Part shown: one piece after another, positions 27,620 to 37,554 of the stretch
Layout: the number at the start of each line of letters is the position of its first letter
Position numbering within the stretch: position 1 is the stretch's first letter
From: Bacteroidales bacterium
GTDB taxonomy: Bacteria; Bacteroidota; Bacteroidia; Bacteroidales; Paludibacteraceae
Direction of reading: 5' to 3'
Assembly (NCBI GenBank): GCA_015061185.1
Contig: SUWZ01000009.1
Coordinates: 1 to 64,000, forward strand
DNA: 64,000 nucleotides
The notes under the pieces: generated by a model
What the model was told of the DNA's origin: nothing
The model's database searches: none
What the model saw: the letters and a program-made list of their open reading frames with translations, nothing else
Position numbers and translations under genes: made by a program

Positions 27620-29014
27620 TTAGAAGTTAACTCTTACCAAATTGCCTTTTACTTTAGCCCAAGGAGTACCTTCTTTATCTAAGTAAACATCGCAACCATT
27701 ACGACGAGAGAATGCCAAACCATCTGCACCAAACTCAGAAATATAATCATACTCACATTCGATAATAAAACTTCCAAACTTATCAATTAAGCCATATTTA
27801 TCATTTTGCTTAACTCGAGCAACTCCATCTTGGAAATCCTTTGCTTCATCATAGATAAACTCAGTGATTTCATTTCCAGACTTATCTATATAGCCATATT
27901 TAATCTTACCATTCTCGTTTTTAGAAACAGCTGCAATGCCTTCAACAAACCAAGAGACATTATTATAAACGAATGGAATCACTTCATTTCCTGCTGTATC
28001 AATAAAACCATATTTATAAAATTCATTTTGCACAGCCGCTAAACCTTCATTAAATGATTTTGCATCATAATAGATGATATCATTCATTTTATTTCCGGAT
28101 TTATCAATAAAGAAGAACTCATCTTCTCCTGTTTTAACCACCGCATAACCATAATTATAATTACTAGCAGCAATATATTTCATAGGCACAACTTCATTTC
28201 CTTCGGTATCCACAAATCCATACTTTCCTGCTTTACCAACACGAGCTCGATCCTCACGGAAATCTGTAGCATAATCGTACTTAGCTTTAACCACCATATC
28301 GCCGGACTTATTCACATAGCCATATTTATTTTTCTTTAAAATGCGAGTAGGAGTAGGCCATTTTTTTGCCATCTCTTGCTTAGCTTTATCTGCATAAACC
28401 CCAAAAGGATAGTCATAAATAAATTTTTGATAAGCCTCTTTTGTATTCTTGGTTTGAACATTTTTGAAGGTCTTGCCAATTTCTTCATCTTTCAACTTTT
28501 GTTCTTCTGCAGCCTTTGCACGACGCTCAGCAGACAACTTTTTAAGTTCAGCTTTTTTACGTGCATTTTCCGCATCAATGCGACTCTTTTCTGCTGCTGC
28601 CAAACGTTGAGCTTCCATCTCTTGAGCTCTTTTTTGGCTCATAATCTGCAACTCTTTTGTCACATTATCCAAAATAACTGTCATTTCTTGGTATCCATCA
28701 TCTTTGATTGGATTGAAAGAGAAATACTTTTGACAAGCTTCTTGAGTCTTTAGATAATCGTGCTGACTATTATAAATCTTAGCTTTCAAGTAAGACAAAC
28801 GAGCATTTGTTTTGTTCAACTTCTTTTCAGCTGATTCTATATATTTCAACGCATTAGTCGTTTTTCCTGACAATTGAGCATCAAGAGCTTTGAAATAATC
28901 CTCCTGTGCTGCTTTTTCTGTGGCAGAAAGAGTGGATGATTGAGACATCATCGGCATTGTAGAAAATAATGCAACACCACTCGCCAACAAAAATGAAACT
29001 ACTATTTTTTTCAT
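27620..29014 (-). CDS. WG-repeat envelope protein with TPR and coiled-coil N-terminus
   Basis: The 464-residue exported protein has a signal peptide (about 1-24), TPR-like helices (about 30-115), a strongly charged coiled coil rich in Lys/Glu/Ala (about 125-180) and then about seven WG-type repeats (about 228-455). Typical units read KYGYVNKSGDMVVKAKYD, KYGFVDTEGNEVVPMKY, KYGFIDTAGNEVIPFVY and KYGYIDKSGNEITEFIYD. WG repeats form beta propeller-like modules of unknown ligand. It starts 32 bases after the SUMF1-fold gene and shares a terminator, so the two probably act together at the cell envelope. No catalytic motif is visible. Confidence 0.85.
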   Translation of the reverse strand: MKKIVVSFLLASGVALFSTMPMMSQSSTLSATEKAAQEDYFKALDAQLSGKTTNALKYIESAEKKLNKTNARLSYLKAKIYNSQHDYLKTQEACQKYFSFNPIKDDGYQEMTVILDNVTKELQIMSQKRAQEMEAQRLAAAEKSRIDAENARKKAELKKLSAERRAKAAEEQKLKDEEIGKTFKNVQTKNTKEAYQKFIYDYPFGVYADKAKQEMAKKWPTPTRILKKNKYGYVNKSGDMVVKAKYDYATDFREDRARVGKAGKYGFVDTEGNEVVPMKYIAASNYNYGYAVVKTGEDEFFFIDKSGNKMNDIIYYDAKSFNEGLAAVQNEFYKYGFIDTAGNEVIPFVYNNVSWFVEGIAAVSKNENGKIKYGYIDKSGNEITEFIYDEAKDFQDGVARVKQNDKYGLIDKFGSFIIECEYDYISEFGADGLAFSRRNGCDVYLDKEGTPWAKVKGNLVRVNF

Positions 29015-29046
29015 GAAGTTATATATTTTTTATTTTTTTACTAAAA

Positions 29047-30627
29047 TTATTCATCTTGACAAACACGGAAACCGATACGATCACTTTTGAATTTTGCAGG
29101 GAATTTTTCACTTTCAGTAATAACGCTATTAACAGCATCATCAGCCCAAGAACCACCCTTTACAAAACGAGTAACCTTATCATATTGATCTACAACCCAC
29201 TCACACAAGTTTCCTGTCATATCATACAATCCTAACTCATTAGGAGATTTTTCTCCAACAGGATGTGTAGCTTCGGATGAATTGTAAGCACACCACGCAA
29301 CCTCATCCAAATTATTACTACCACTATATTGTGTATTTCTAGATTTTACACCTCCTTTTGCTGCATAAGCCCACTCCTCTGCACGAGGCAAACGATATTT
29401 CATTCCGGTTTGCTTATTCAATTCTGCAATAAATGCTTGAGCATCTTCCCATGAAATATTATCTACAGGCAAGCCGCGACCTTTGAATTTTGAAGGATTA
29501 TTACGCATAACTCTCCTCCATTGACGTTGAGTAATCTCCATTTTTCCCATATAGAAAGACTTGATACCATTAGAACCTTCTACGTATATCAATTCCAAAT
29601 CACCCACATTACGGATTGTTTTCTTATCCAAGTATTTTTGAATTTTTTGCAAACGTTCTTTTGGATAATTCAATTCAGGAGCCGCATCTGCTACTTGTTG
29701 ATAATAAACACGAGAACCTTCCCAATTCTTTTGCTCATACAATTTTTCAGCCTCGTTCAACAAAGAGATCCACAATTCGCAAGGGATAACAGTTGAATTC
29801 CAGAAATTTACAGAATTTTTACTAATAGTAGGAGCTGATGTTCTATTATCAAAATAAGCAGCATTTGCCTTTGCTGTATCTTTTGCAGCTAACAAAGAAG
29901 CCATTTTAACACGTCTATCATGCTCTTCTGAAATATAATTATAATCAGCATCATTCCAAGCAAAATCAGCTGTTACATTTACAACATCTATACGAGTTGT
30001 CATATCAAAAATTCTTCTTAAACGGAAAGAATATCCTTTTTCAGAAGAGTTAAGTTTTCCACTCGCCAAACGAGCTGCTTTAAAAGCCTCCTCCAAAGTT
30101 GCATCCGGAATAACCACTCCCGGTTTTGCTATGTCTTGTTTTCCTAAAACTACATTTGAGAAATCCTCTTTCCAAGATAAATTCGTAGGAATCTCAGGAG
30201 ATACAACAGAACCAGCCTTCTCAATCAAATCCAAAGTCATTGTTGTTGTTGCAGAAGCTATATACGCCTTAGATTGTTCTGAATAGAACATCAAAGTATA
30301 TTTGTAAGTTGCTTTTTTAGGCACAATCAAATCATAGCACAACTTCAAATCTTCATACTCACTCAACTGAGCATATTTTTTATTTTTCTTACTTACTGTA
30401 TAACCCGGATTACGTGTCCAAGTCATATTTGCCACACAAATGGGCTCCCCCATCACAATTTTGTACAAATAGTCAACTTTGTACTCATCTAACAAATAAT
30501 TATTCTTGCCAGACGCATACTTTGCCTTCCCCGTAAAAGACCCGGAGAACTCTCCTTTAGATGCTTGCCCCCACACTGCTACCACTGCAAAAAAAAGGGC
30601 TAACATTGTAAAATAAATTTTTCTCAT
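29047..30627 (-). CDS. SUMF1/FGE-sulfatase-fold exported protein
   Basis: The 526-residue exported protein (signal peptide about 1-21, ending WGQ) has an unrecognised N-terminal region of about 315 residues, a short TPR-like stretch (near 285-330) and a C-terminal formylglycine-generating-enzyme fold (about 345-525). Fold markers are YMGKMEITQRQWRRVM, PVDNISWEDAQAFIAELN, YRLPRAEEWAYAAKGG, GLYDMTGNLCEWV and RIGFRVC. The paired active-site cysteines of true FGE are not evident near the end (one Cys only), as in GldK/PorK-type structural members, so a binding rather than enzymatic role is inferred. It heads a two-gene unit with the WG-repeat gene. Confidence 0.85.
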   Translation of the reverse strand: MRKIYFTMLALFFAVVAVWGQASKGEFSGSFTGKAKYASGKNNYLLDEYKVDYLYKIVMGEPICVANMTWTRNPGYTVSKKNKKYAQLSEYEDLKLCYDLIVPKKATYKYTLMFYSEQSKAYIASATTTMTLDLIEKAGSVVSPEIPTNLSWKEDFSNVVLGKQDIAKPGVVIPDATLEEAFKAARLASGKLNSSEKGYSFRLRRIFDMTTRIDVVNVTADFAWNDADYNYISEEHDRRVKMASLLAAKDTAKANAAYFDNRTSAPTISKNSVNFWNSTVIPCELWISLLNEAEKLYEQKNWEGSRVYYQQVADAAPELNYPKERLQKIQKYLDKKTIRNVGDLELIYVEGSNGIKSFYMGKMEITQRQWRRVMRNNPSKFKGRGLPVDNISWEDAQAFIAELNKQTGMKYRLPRAEEWAYAAKGGVKSRNTQYSGSNNLDEVAWCAYNSSEATHPVGEKSPNELGLYDMTGNLCEWVVDQYDKVTRFVKGGSWADDAVNSVITESEKFPAKFKSDRIGFRVCQDE

Positions 30628-30675
30628 GAATAGTTATAATTTTCGTTTAATTTTTCTTTTAGCAATTTATCCACG

Positions 30676-30683
30676 CAAAACTA
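30676..30683 (-). promoter_or_regulatory. -7 promoter element for the SUMF1/WG pair
   Basis: CAAAACTA on the + strand reads TAGTTTTG on the - strand, 49 bases upstream of the start codon. No clear -33 element is seen. Confidence 0.45.
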
Positions 30684-30886
30684 ATAATTTTTACATAAAT
30701 AATAAAATATAAATGGAAACATTTTTTTTGGGTAAGTCCAATAAATTTGTGGTTTTTAATTAAAAAAGCTCAAATCGTGTGAAGATAAACTTTTCGGCAG
30801 TGTTTAATTTCTTTCGACAACTTACTGTTTGTCAGTTGGTCACAGCTCTCATACTACTCCTTTCTTTCGCCCGCCAACCTATTCAG

Positions 30887-30931
30887 AATAAATTCAAAAA
30901 TTACACAAATTGTATTTACAGAACCCTCCTT
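30887..30931 (+). repeat. Dispersed intergenic repeat, copy B
   Basis: The block starts AATAAATTCAAAAATTACAC and ends GTATTTACAGAACCCTCCTT, aligning with copy A at position 17-60 over its whole length with a handful of substitutions. It is in non-coding DNA. Confidence 0.55.
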
Positions 30932-31070
30932 CAGGAATCGTAGATTCTATAGTTTAAGAGGACGTTTAAATTTTATTTCGATCTTATTTAAGAGAGATTT
31001 TTAAATTTATTTTTACCATCCTTTTGTAGATGCATAGTGGACTATTATCAAAAATAAATAATAAAAACAG

Positions 31071-31115
31071 GTTAAAAGAATCTCTAAACTGTGCCCAAAA
31101 AAGAGCGAACCTCAA
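31071..31115 (+). repeat. Dispersed intergenic repeat, tail portion
   Basis: GGTTAAAAGAATCTCTAAAC followed by TGCCCAAAAAAGAGCG matches the second half of copy A (61-93: AAAAGAATCTCAAAGATGCC, then AAGAGAG). The first half is absent here, but copy B lies 140 bases upstream. Confidence 0.45.
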
Positions 31116-31203
31116 AATAAATTGGATGACAAACTAATACTCAATCAAACAAAATTGTTAATAAGTTTTTTACTGAAAGATAGTTTATTTTTCTCGTTTC
31201 AAA

Positions 31204-31211
31204 TACATTTG
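31204..31211 (+). promoter_or_regulatory. -7 promoter element for the TPR protein
   Basis: TACATTTG matches TAnnTTTG, 25 bases before the ATG at 31237. A -33 element is not clear. Confidence 0.5.
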
Positions 31212-31236
31212 TAGATGAAAAGGTTTTTGGTATTGT

Positions 31237-32631
31237 ATGATAGAAGCTGAAAATTCTCAAAACAGTAAAAAAAGGATTCAACTTGTCGATCAATTTGAAT
31301 CTTCTCTTCAATCCGGTCGAATCCCCTACTTTGAAGAGGAGGATTTATGTATTATTGCAGAACACTACCTAATACAATCTAAGTTAGAAAAAATGGACTT
31401 TGCTATTAATTGGGGATTGAAGATTCACCCAAATTCTCCTTCTCTACTTATTTGTAAAGCTAAATTATTGACAGCCCAACTTCAATTTAACGACGCTTTG
31501 GATCTGTTAGAAAGAAATATTCATTTGGCTGATGACATACAAGATGTATTACTTCTTAAGTCTCGTATTCTCTACGAACTTGACCGAAAAGAGGAGGCAT
31601 TTGAGGTTTTGAATTATTTGATAAATAACGAAAAAGACTCGAAAGAAGATCTCTACAATGACATAGCTTTTATTTTTTCTGAAATGGGGGTATTCGACAA
31701 GGCTATAACATTTCTAAAAAAGTCATTATCCATTCAGCCCGAAAATAGTGATGCTCTATTTGAATTGGCCTATTGTTACCAACAAATTGGAGATTTTGAA
31801 AATGCAGAAAAGATGTATGAAATGACTTTAGACATCACGCCTTACTCTAATCGAGCATGGTTTGCTTTGGGTTCTCTGCATTTCCAAACTGAAAATTTCG
31901 AAAAAGCTGCCGATGCATACGACTATGCTTTTATAATCAATCCTAATGACTCTGAATCGTTACTACAAAAGGCGAATAGCTATTATTTTAGCGAACAAAG
32001 TCAAAAAGCAATTGAAGCGTTTGAAGAGTACCTTGACATCTCTCAACCCTCTGATCTAATATTGATTAGTTTAGGGGACTGCTATGAAAAAATAGGAAAT
32101 TACGAATCAGCTATCAATGCTTACAGACAAGCGATTGAAATCAATCCTCAAAACGATGTTGCATGGGCCAATATGGGCATATCCTATTTTGAACTCAAAG
32201 AATTTGGATTGGCTATTGAGTGCATAACTACTGCGCTTGAAATTGATGATACTAAATTTGACAATTGGATCTATATGGCAGAAATCTATGTCGAATTAAA
32301 TGACTTTCAAAATGCCCTATACTGCTATAATAAGTCGTTAGACATCAATCCGGACTTCCCGGAAACTCTTTTATCTATCGGAAGTTTGTTTTTTGATTCC
32401 GGAGAGCATGAAGAGGCTCTAACCTACTACTTAAAGGCTTTTCAAATCGCTCCTGAAACAGAAAATTTAAGTCTGTTTATTGCTATTACTTACTATAAAT
32501 TAGGAGATACTGCCAATGCTCAGCAATACTACACTATTGCTCTCTTCTCAAATCCTGATGCAAGCACTATTTTTAAAGATATCTGTCCTGAGGTCACATC
32601 TGACCCGTCATTTAGTCAAATTATTGGATAA
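31237..32631 (+). CDS. Tetratricopeptide repeat protein
   Basis: The 464-residue protein is made almost wholly of 34-residue TPR units (about 11 or 12), for example FELAYCYQQIGDFENAEKMY, WFALGSLHFQTENFEKAADA and WANMGISYFELKEFGLAIEC. It has no signal peptide or membrane segment, so it should be a cytoplasmic scaffold. It has its own promoter, and the next gene also has its own. Similar TPR proteins are frequent beside aroE in Bacteroidales as I remember it, but no specific partner can be named. Confidence 0.85.
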   Translation: MIEAENSQNSKKRIQLVDQFESSLQSGRIPYFEEEDLCIIAEHYLIQSKLEKMDFAINWGLKIHPNSPSLLICKAKLLTAQLQFNDALDLLERNIHLADDIQDVLLLKSRILYELDRKEEAFEVLNYLINNEKDSKEDLYNDIAFIFSEMGVFDKAITFLKKSLSIQPENSDALFELAYCYQQIGDFENAEKMYEMTLDITPYSNRAWFALGSLHFQTENFEKAADAYDYAFIINPNDSESLLQKANSYYFSEQSQKAIEAFEEYLDISQPSDLILISLGDCYEKIGNYESAINAYRQAIEINPQNDVAWANMGISYFELKEFGLAIECITTALEIDDTKFDNWIYMAEIYVELNDFQNALYCYNKSLDINPDFPETLLSIGSLFFDSGEHEEALTYYLKAFQIAPETENLSLFIAITYYKLGDTANAQQYYTIALFSNPDASTIFKDICPEVTSDPSFSQIIG

Positions 32632-32732
32632 ATATATTGGTTTTCAAACACTTAACCCATTATCCTATACTGAATAAGAAAGAAAATTTCAGAAAAGAGT
32701 TTAATTCTCTTTCATAAAAAACAAACATATCC

Positions 32733-32740
32733 TACCTTTG
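32733..32740 (+). promoter_or_regulatory. -7 promoter element ending four bases before a start codon
   Basis: TACCTTTG lies at 32733-32740 and the ATG of the lipoprotein gene is at 32745. Transcription would begin at or almost at the start codon, giving a leaderless or near-leaderless message. Confidence 0.5.
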
Positions 32741-32744
32741 TAAC

Positions 32745-33488
32745 ATGAAAAATTTAAATATAATATCATCAATATTCCTTATAGGAGTACTTTTATTAAG
32801 TTGCCAAAAAGAGTATTTCGACTATTCTTATAGAATCAAGAACAACTCTTCTTATGATACTATCGTGGTAACTTGTTCCGTAACACCCTCTTCTCCTGCA
32901 ATGAAAAAAGATAGCACCTTCATTCTTGAAAAAGGCAAGACTTTTCCTCTTTGCTCTCGATTGGATGTTGCAGGTCAAAGCATTTGGGATATCGAAAACA
33001 GCATCAAACTTTACAAAATAAAGGTGCTTACGGTTACAACTGCAGATGGCATCTTTAAAACTCAAGAACTTTCATACAGACGGTATTGGGATGGGCCATT
33101 CTCTGAAGATGGGAAAGGGGTTTATGAACTAAATTTTACTGATAATTTATTTACCAATAAGCTACAAAACGGCTACGAGTATATAGTCAAAAATGAATTA
33201 CCCGATAAATTACCTATCAACTTCAAAATAAATTCAAATGATGTCGAAAAAATACTTGTTGATACGATACCAAGCATGAGCTCAAAAACAATTGCAAAAG
33301 TTGATATTCATAGCTATTTAGGTGATGATACTGATCTATACAAAGAAGCGAAATTAAAGAGTTTTGAGTCTCTCACGTTAAAATATAAAGACATCAAAAA
33401 AAGTATTGATAAAAAAAGAGATACAAGTTTATTTAGAATATTTGAAGATTCATGCGTAATTATCATTAAACCGGAACTCTTCGAATAA
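32745..33488 (+). CDS. Hypothetical lipoprotein
   Basis: The 247-residue protein has a clear type II signal peptide with lipobox LLSC (Cys20) and an acidic/aromatic start to the mature chain (QKEYFDYSY). The rest is beta-rich and polar with no family I recognise. It sits between the TPR gene and aroE, each more than 60 bases away. The only plausible start codon lies four bases after a -7 promoter element. A surface or periplasmic anchored role is all that can be said. Confidence 0.75.
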   Translation: MKNLNIISSIFLIGVLLLSCQKEYFDYSYRIKNNSSYDTIVVTCSVTPSSPAMKKDSTFILEKGKTFPLCSRLDVAGQSIWDIENSIKLYKIKVLTVTTADGIFKTQELSYRRYWDGPFSEDGKGVYELNFTDNLFTNKLQNGYEYIVKNELPDKLPINFKINSNDVEKILVDTIPSMSSKTIAKVDIHSYLGDDTDLYKEAKLKSFESLTLKYKDIKKSIDKKRDTSLFRIFEDSCVIIIKPELFE

Positions 33489-33549
33489 GTTTTTTTTTAC
33501 GGAAACTATCTATTTATGGAATTGTTATACTCTCAAAGATAAAATTACT

Positions 33550-34287
33550 ATGAAACAATACGGATTAATAGGCAAAACATTGGGACACTCTTTTTCAAAA
33601 AAGTTTTTTACCGAAAAGTTTTCTCAAGAATCCATCGAAGCTCAATACGATTTGTTTGAACTTCCGGAAATAACTCATTTCCCTTGCCTAACACAACAAC
33701 ACGAATTTTATGGTCTCAACGTAACAATTCCCTATAAAGAATCGGTAATACAGTATCTTGACGAATTGGACAAGATTGCGTCTGAGATTGGAGCTGTAAA
33801 CACCATAAAATTTATACGCAAAAATGGTCGAACATCATTAAAAGGATACAATACAGATATTATTGGATTCACCAATTCAATCACTCCTCACTTAAAAAAA
33901 GAGCATCAAAAAGCTCTGATATTAGGGACCGGAGGGGCTTCAAAAGCGATTGCCTTTGCATTAACAAAACTTGGAATCGAATACACATTCGTATCTCGTA
34001 AAAAGCAAGATGGCATACTCACTTACCAAGAACTTAATGAAGAGATTATACATCAAAATAAATTAATAATCAACTGTACTCCAATCGGGACATTCCCCAA
34101 CTGCGATATCGCACCTGAAATTCCTTATAAACATATTACCTCGGAACATTTTCTATACGATTTAATTTACAACCCGGCTAAGACTCTGTTTTGTCAATTA
34201 GGAGAGGAAAATGGAGCTATTAGTCTGAATGGTTTGGAGATGCTACATGGTCAGGCCATTGCCTCATGGACCATTTGGAATCAATAA
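33550..34287 (+). CDS. aroE: Shikimate dehydrogenase
   Basis: Reduces 3-dehydroshikimate to shikimate with NADPH in the aromatic amino acid pathway. The 245-residue protein shows GKTLGHSFSKKFF near 7-19 (shikimate-binding Ser), NVTIPYKESV near 58-67 with the catalytic Lys, NTDIIGF near 100 with the catalytic Asp, and the dinucleotide-binding ILGTGGASKAI near 123. Length is slightly short but normal for the Bacteroidales form. A stem-loop follows at 34363-34392. Confidence 0.95.
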   Translation: MKQYGLIGKTLGHSFSKKFFTEKFSQESIEAQYDLFELPEITHFPCLTQQHEFYGLNVTIPYKESVIQYLDELDKIASEIGAVNTIKFIRKNGRTSLKGYNTDIIGFTNSITPHLKKEHQKALILGTGGASKAIAFALTKLGIEYTFVSRKKQDGILTYQELNEEIIHQNKLIINCTPIGTFPNCDIAPEIPYKHITSEHFLYDLIYNPAKTLFCQLGEENGAISLNGLEMLHGQAIASWTIWNQ

Positions 34288-34362
34288 AAAGTGAGCATCA
34301 AAAAAACTCTCCATTGCTTACTTCATCCTACTCTACCCTGCTATAATTGCTCATAAAATAAC

Positions 34363-34392
34363 GAAAGCTCTCGGATCACTCCGAAAGCTTTC
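34363..34392 (+). terminator. Terminator candidate after aroE
   Basis: GAAAGCTCTCGGA (34363-34375) faces TCCGAAAGCTTTC (34380-34392) around a four-base loop, with two internal mismatches. The U-tract is weak, so termination may rely on other factors. Confidence 0.6.
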
Positions 34393-34509
34393 CTTGCAAA
34401 TCAAAAAAACATATTAATTATGAAACAAAGTATTATAAAATAAAAGAATGAAAAAATACTTTTTTATAAAAAACAATTTAATAATAAAATTTAAAGAACT
34501 TCCAAAGGT

Positions 34510-34546
34510 GAATTCCACGAAATGAATTTATAGAATCCATCTAAAA
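34510..34546 (+). repeat. Dispersed intergenic repeat, copy D
   Basis: GAATTCCACGAAATGAATTT followed by ATAGAATCCATCTAAAA matches the second part of copy A almost base for base. It lies in the convergent gap between aroE and nrdJ, so it is not tied to a promoter. Confidence 0.55.
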
Positions 34547-34561
34547 CAAACACTTTTACAA

Positions 34562-37108
34562 TCAACCACCACATTTGGAGAATCCACAATTGGTACAAAT
34601 CAAACAACCCTCTTGATATCGAATTGTTTTCTGACCGCACTTTTCACAGACCATACCTTTCGCAACAGTACCATTAGGAATATACTTTTTCAAAGCACGC
34701 TCCACTCCATTTTTCCAGTTATTGATTGTTTCGCTATTCAATTGTAAATCTGAAACCAATTTTGTCACCTGATCTAACGGCATTCCATAACGCAACACCC
34801 CAGAAATCAACTTCGCATAATTCCAATACTCAGGGTCAAACTTGAACGACAACCCCTCGATAGTTGTTTTATAACCTCTTCGATTAGAATATTGAAAATC
34901 ATATCTGCTTTTACCAGTCTCTTCATCAATACTACGAATAATTTTACCCTTTTCTACCGTTTTCGGTATCAACAAACCATCTTCATCGTCAGCCAATCCG
35001 GTAAAAATCTCGTACGGACGACCATCCAATAATCCAACAAAAGCAATCCATTTTTCCTTATTATTTTGGAATCTAACAACATCGGCATCCAACTCTTTCG
35101 GACGCTCTATCACCTGAAACGGAGTTTTCATCTCCTCTTTTTTGTTGGAAGATTTTGCCGAGATTAAGACACCTGAGCGAGAGCCATCACGATAAACCGT
35201 AACACCTTTGCATCCACATCTCCAAGCCTCGGCATACAAATCACCAATAAGCGACTCTGAAGTATCTTCAGGCACATTGATTGTTACACTAATTGAATGA
35301 TCCACCCACTTTTGAATACGACCTTGCATTCTCACCTTCTCCATCCAATCGACATCTTGCGCCGTTGCCTTGTAATAAGGAGACTCCAACACAAGTTTAT
35401 CTAACTCTTCTTGCGAATATTTTTTATCTACATCATATCCATTAACCTTCATCCAAGTCAAGAACTTATGATGGAACACCACATACTCCTCGAATGAGTC
35501 GCCCATTTCATCCACATAATCCACATGTACATCCGCATCATTTGGATTTACCTTTCTACGACGTTTGTACACCGGCATAAAGACAGGCTCAATTCCCGAT
35601 GTGGTTTGCGTCATCAAACTTGTAGTACCCGTTGGAGCGATTGTCAGACAAGCAATATTTCGTCTACCATATTTCAGCATATTCTCATAAAGAGAAGAAT
35701 CAACCTCTTTCAACCTCGCAATAAAAGGATTATTTATCTCCCTTTGAGCATCAAACACCTCAAATGCCCCACGCTCTTTAGCCATCTCCACAGATGAACG
35801 ATAAGCCTCAACAGCTAAAGTTTTATGCACCTGTTCAGAGAAGTATATCGCCTCAGGAGTTCCATACGTCAAACCAACAGCAGCTAACATATCTCCCTCT
35901 GCAGTAGTTCCCACACCGGTTCTACGCCCCTTAGCACTCTTCTCCTTAATTTTAAGCCACAATTCCAATTCTGTTCTCTTGATATCCTCTGATTCCGGAT
36001 CATTTTCGATTTTATTCAAGATTTTATCAATCATCTCCAACTCCAGATCAATAATATCATCCATAATCCTCTGAGCTTTACGCACATGCTCTCTAAACAA
36101 AGGATAATCAAAATCTGCTTCTCTCGTAAAAGGATTTTTTACGTAAGAATACAAGTTGATAGCCAACAAGCGACAACTATCATACGGACACAAAGGAATT
36201 TCGCCACAAGGGTTAGTTGAAACAGTCCTAAAACCTAAGTCGGCATAGCAATCAGGAACAGACTCTCTTAAGATAGTATCCCAAAATAAGACACCCGGTT
36301 CAGCCGATTTCCACGCATTATGTACAATTTTTTTCCATAATGAAGAGGCTGAAATTTCCTTTTTTACAATAGGATTCTCCGCATCCACAGGATATTGCTG
36401 TAAGTAAGGCTTATCATCCAAAGCGGCTTGCATAAATTCATCATCAATCTTAACCGACACATTTGCACCGGTCACCTTACCTTCCACCATCTTCGCATCA
36501 ATAAAAGACTCTGAATCAGGATGTTTGATTGAGACACTCAACATCAAGGCACCTCTTCTTCCATCTTGGGCCACCTCTCGTGTCGAGTTGGAATACCGCT
36601 CCATAAACGGAACCAAACCGGTAGAAGTCAATGCTGAATTTTTTACCGGAGAGCCTTTAGGGCGAATCTGAGACAAATCATGACCCACACCTCCTCTACG
36701 TTTCATCAACTGTACTTGCTCTTCATCCAACTTGATGATAGCTCCATAAGAATCCGCTTCTCCATCCACTCCGATAACAAAACAATTCGACAACGATGCC
36801 ACCTGATACTTATTCCCGATTCCGGACATTGGACTTCCCTGCGGAACTATATATGAGAAATTTTTAAACAGATCAAACAACTCCTGAGCCGACATAGGAT
36901 TCTCATATTTTTTTTCAATACGAGCTATCTCATTTGCCAACCGCCAATGCATATCATCCGGAGTTTTCTCATAAATATTACCAAAAGAATCTTTTAAAGC
37001 ATATTTATTTACCCATACACGAGCAGCTAACTCATCACCATGAAAATATTTTAACGAAGCTTCGTATGCTTCTTCATGTGTGTACACATTGTTGTTACTT
37101 TGATCCAT
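34562..37108 (-). CDS. nrdJ: Vitamin B12-dependent ribonucleotide reductase (class II)
   Basis: Adenosylcobalamin-dependent enzyme that makes deoxyribonucleotides without oxygen or an activase. The 848-residue protein shows an N-terminal substrate-binding region, the motif STNPCGEIPLCPYDSCRL near 295 with the catalytic Cys/Glu pair, and IAPTGTTSLM near 490. A C-terminal zinc-finger-like tail carries two CxxC pairs (VCEKCG near 820 and CTNCGFSKCGG at the end), which serve redox relay or metal binding. No cobalamin riboswitch pattern is evident in its upstream region. Its need for B12 fits the BtuB/BtuG-like locus at the start of the window. Confidence 0.96.
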   Translation of the reverse strand: MDQSNNNVYTHEEAYEASLKYFHGDELAARVWVNKYALKDSFGNIYEKTPDDMHWRLANEIARIEKKYENPMSAQELFDLFKNFSYIVPQGSPMSGIGNKYQVASLSNCFVIGVDGEADSYGAIIKLDEEQVQLMKRRGGVGHDLSQIRPKGSPVKNSALTSTGLVPFMERYSNSTREVAQDGRRGALMLSVSIKHPDSESFIDAKMVEGKVTGANVSVKIDDEFMQAALDDKPYLQQYPVDAENPIVKKEISASSLWKKIVHNAWKSAEPGVLFWDTILRESVPDCYADLGFRTVSTNPCGEIPLCPYDSCRLLAINLYSYVKNPFTREADFDYPLFREHVRKAQRIMDDIIDLELEMIDKILNKIENDPESEDIKRTELELWLKIKEKSAKGRRTGVGTTAEGDMLAAVGLTYGTPEAIYFSEQVHKTLAVEAYRSSVEMAKERGAFEVFDAQREINNPFIARLKEVDSSLYENMLKYGRRNIACLTIAPTGTTSLMTQTTSGIEPVFMPVYKRRRKVNPNDADVHVDYVDEMGDSFEEYVVFHHKFLTWMKVNGYDVDKKYSQEELDKLVLESPYYKATAQDVDWMEKVRMQGRIQKWVDHSISVTINVPEDTSESLIGDLYAEAWRCGCKGVTVYRDGSRSGVLISAKSSNKKEEMKTPFQVIERPKELDADVVRFQNNKEKWIAFVGLLDGRPYEIFTGLADDEDGLLIPKTVEKGKIIRSIDEETGKSRYDFQYSNRRGYKTTIEGLSFKFDPEYWNYAKLISGVLRYGMPLDQVTKLVSDLQLNSETINNWKNGVERALKKYIPNGTVAKGMVCEKCGQKTIRYQEGCLICTNCGFSKCGG

Positions 37109-37554
37109 TTACCACCTTATCTTTTACAATATTTTACTAAAGAACTATCTCATAAAATTTCAGTTTGCAAGTTTATAACACTTTCTTAAAAGTACAAATT
37201 ATTTTAAGAAATAGTTATTAACAACATTGCAAAGTTTTCCATTTTAAACACCTAACAGACTATTTATCAATAAAATATTTTTTTCAACAATCAAAAAAGT
37301 TTCCCAAAAAATATCACTTCGACAAAATTTTCAAAATTATTCTTATTCAAAATCTGAAATACACATAAAGCATTATCACCTCTTCACTTTCTATCTAAAG
37401 ATATCTAATATTGAATTTCAAAATTAGACAAAACCACTTTTCTGTCAACCTCTTCTCTAATATTTCGTCTTAATATTTCCCCTACCAGACTACTCTATCC
37501 ACTATTTATAGCAGTACAATAATTATAAACGGACAACTTTTGCATTCATCAACA

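Larger units (their letters stand above)
30628..31236. other. Divergent intergenic region carrying dispersed repeats
   Basis: About 600 bases without a gene. It contains the - strand promoter at 30676-30683, a dispersed repeat at 30887-30931, a related block at 30969-31000 (TTTAAATTTTATTTCGATC), a tail-type copy at 31071-31115 and the + strand -7 element at 31204-31211. Several of these blocks match separate repeat pieces elsewhere, so the region looks built from repeat remnants. Confidence 0.5.
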
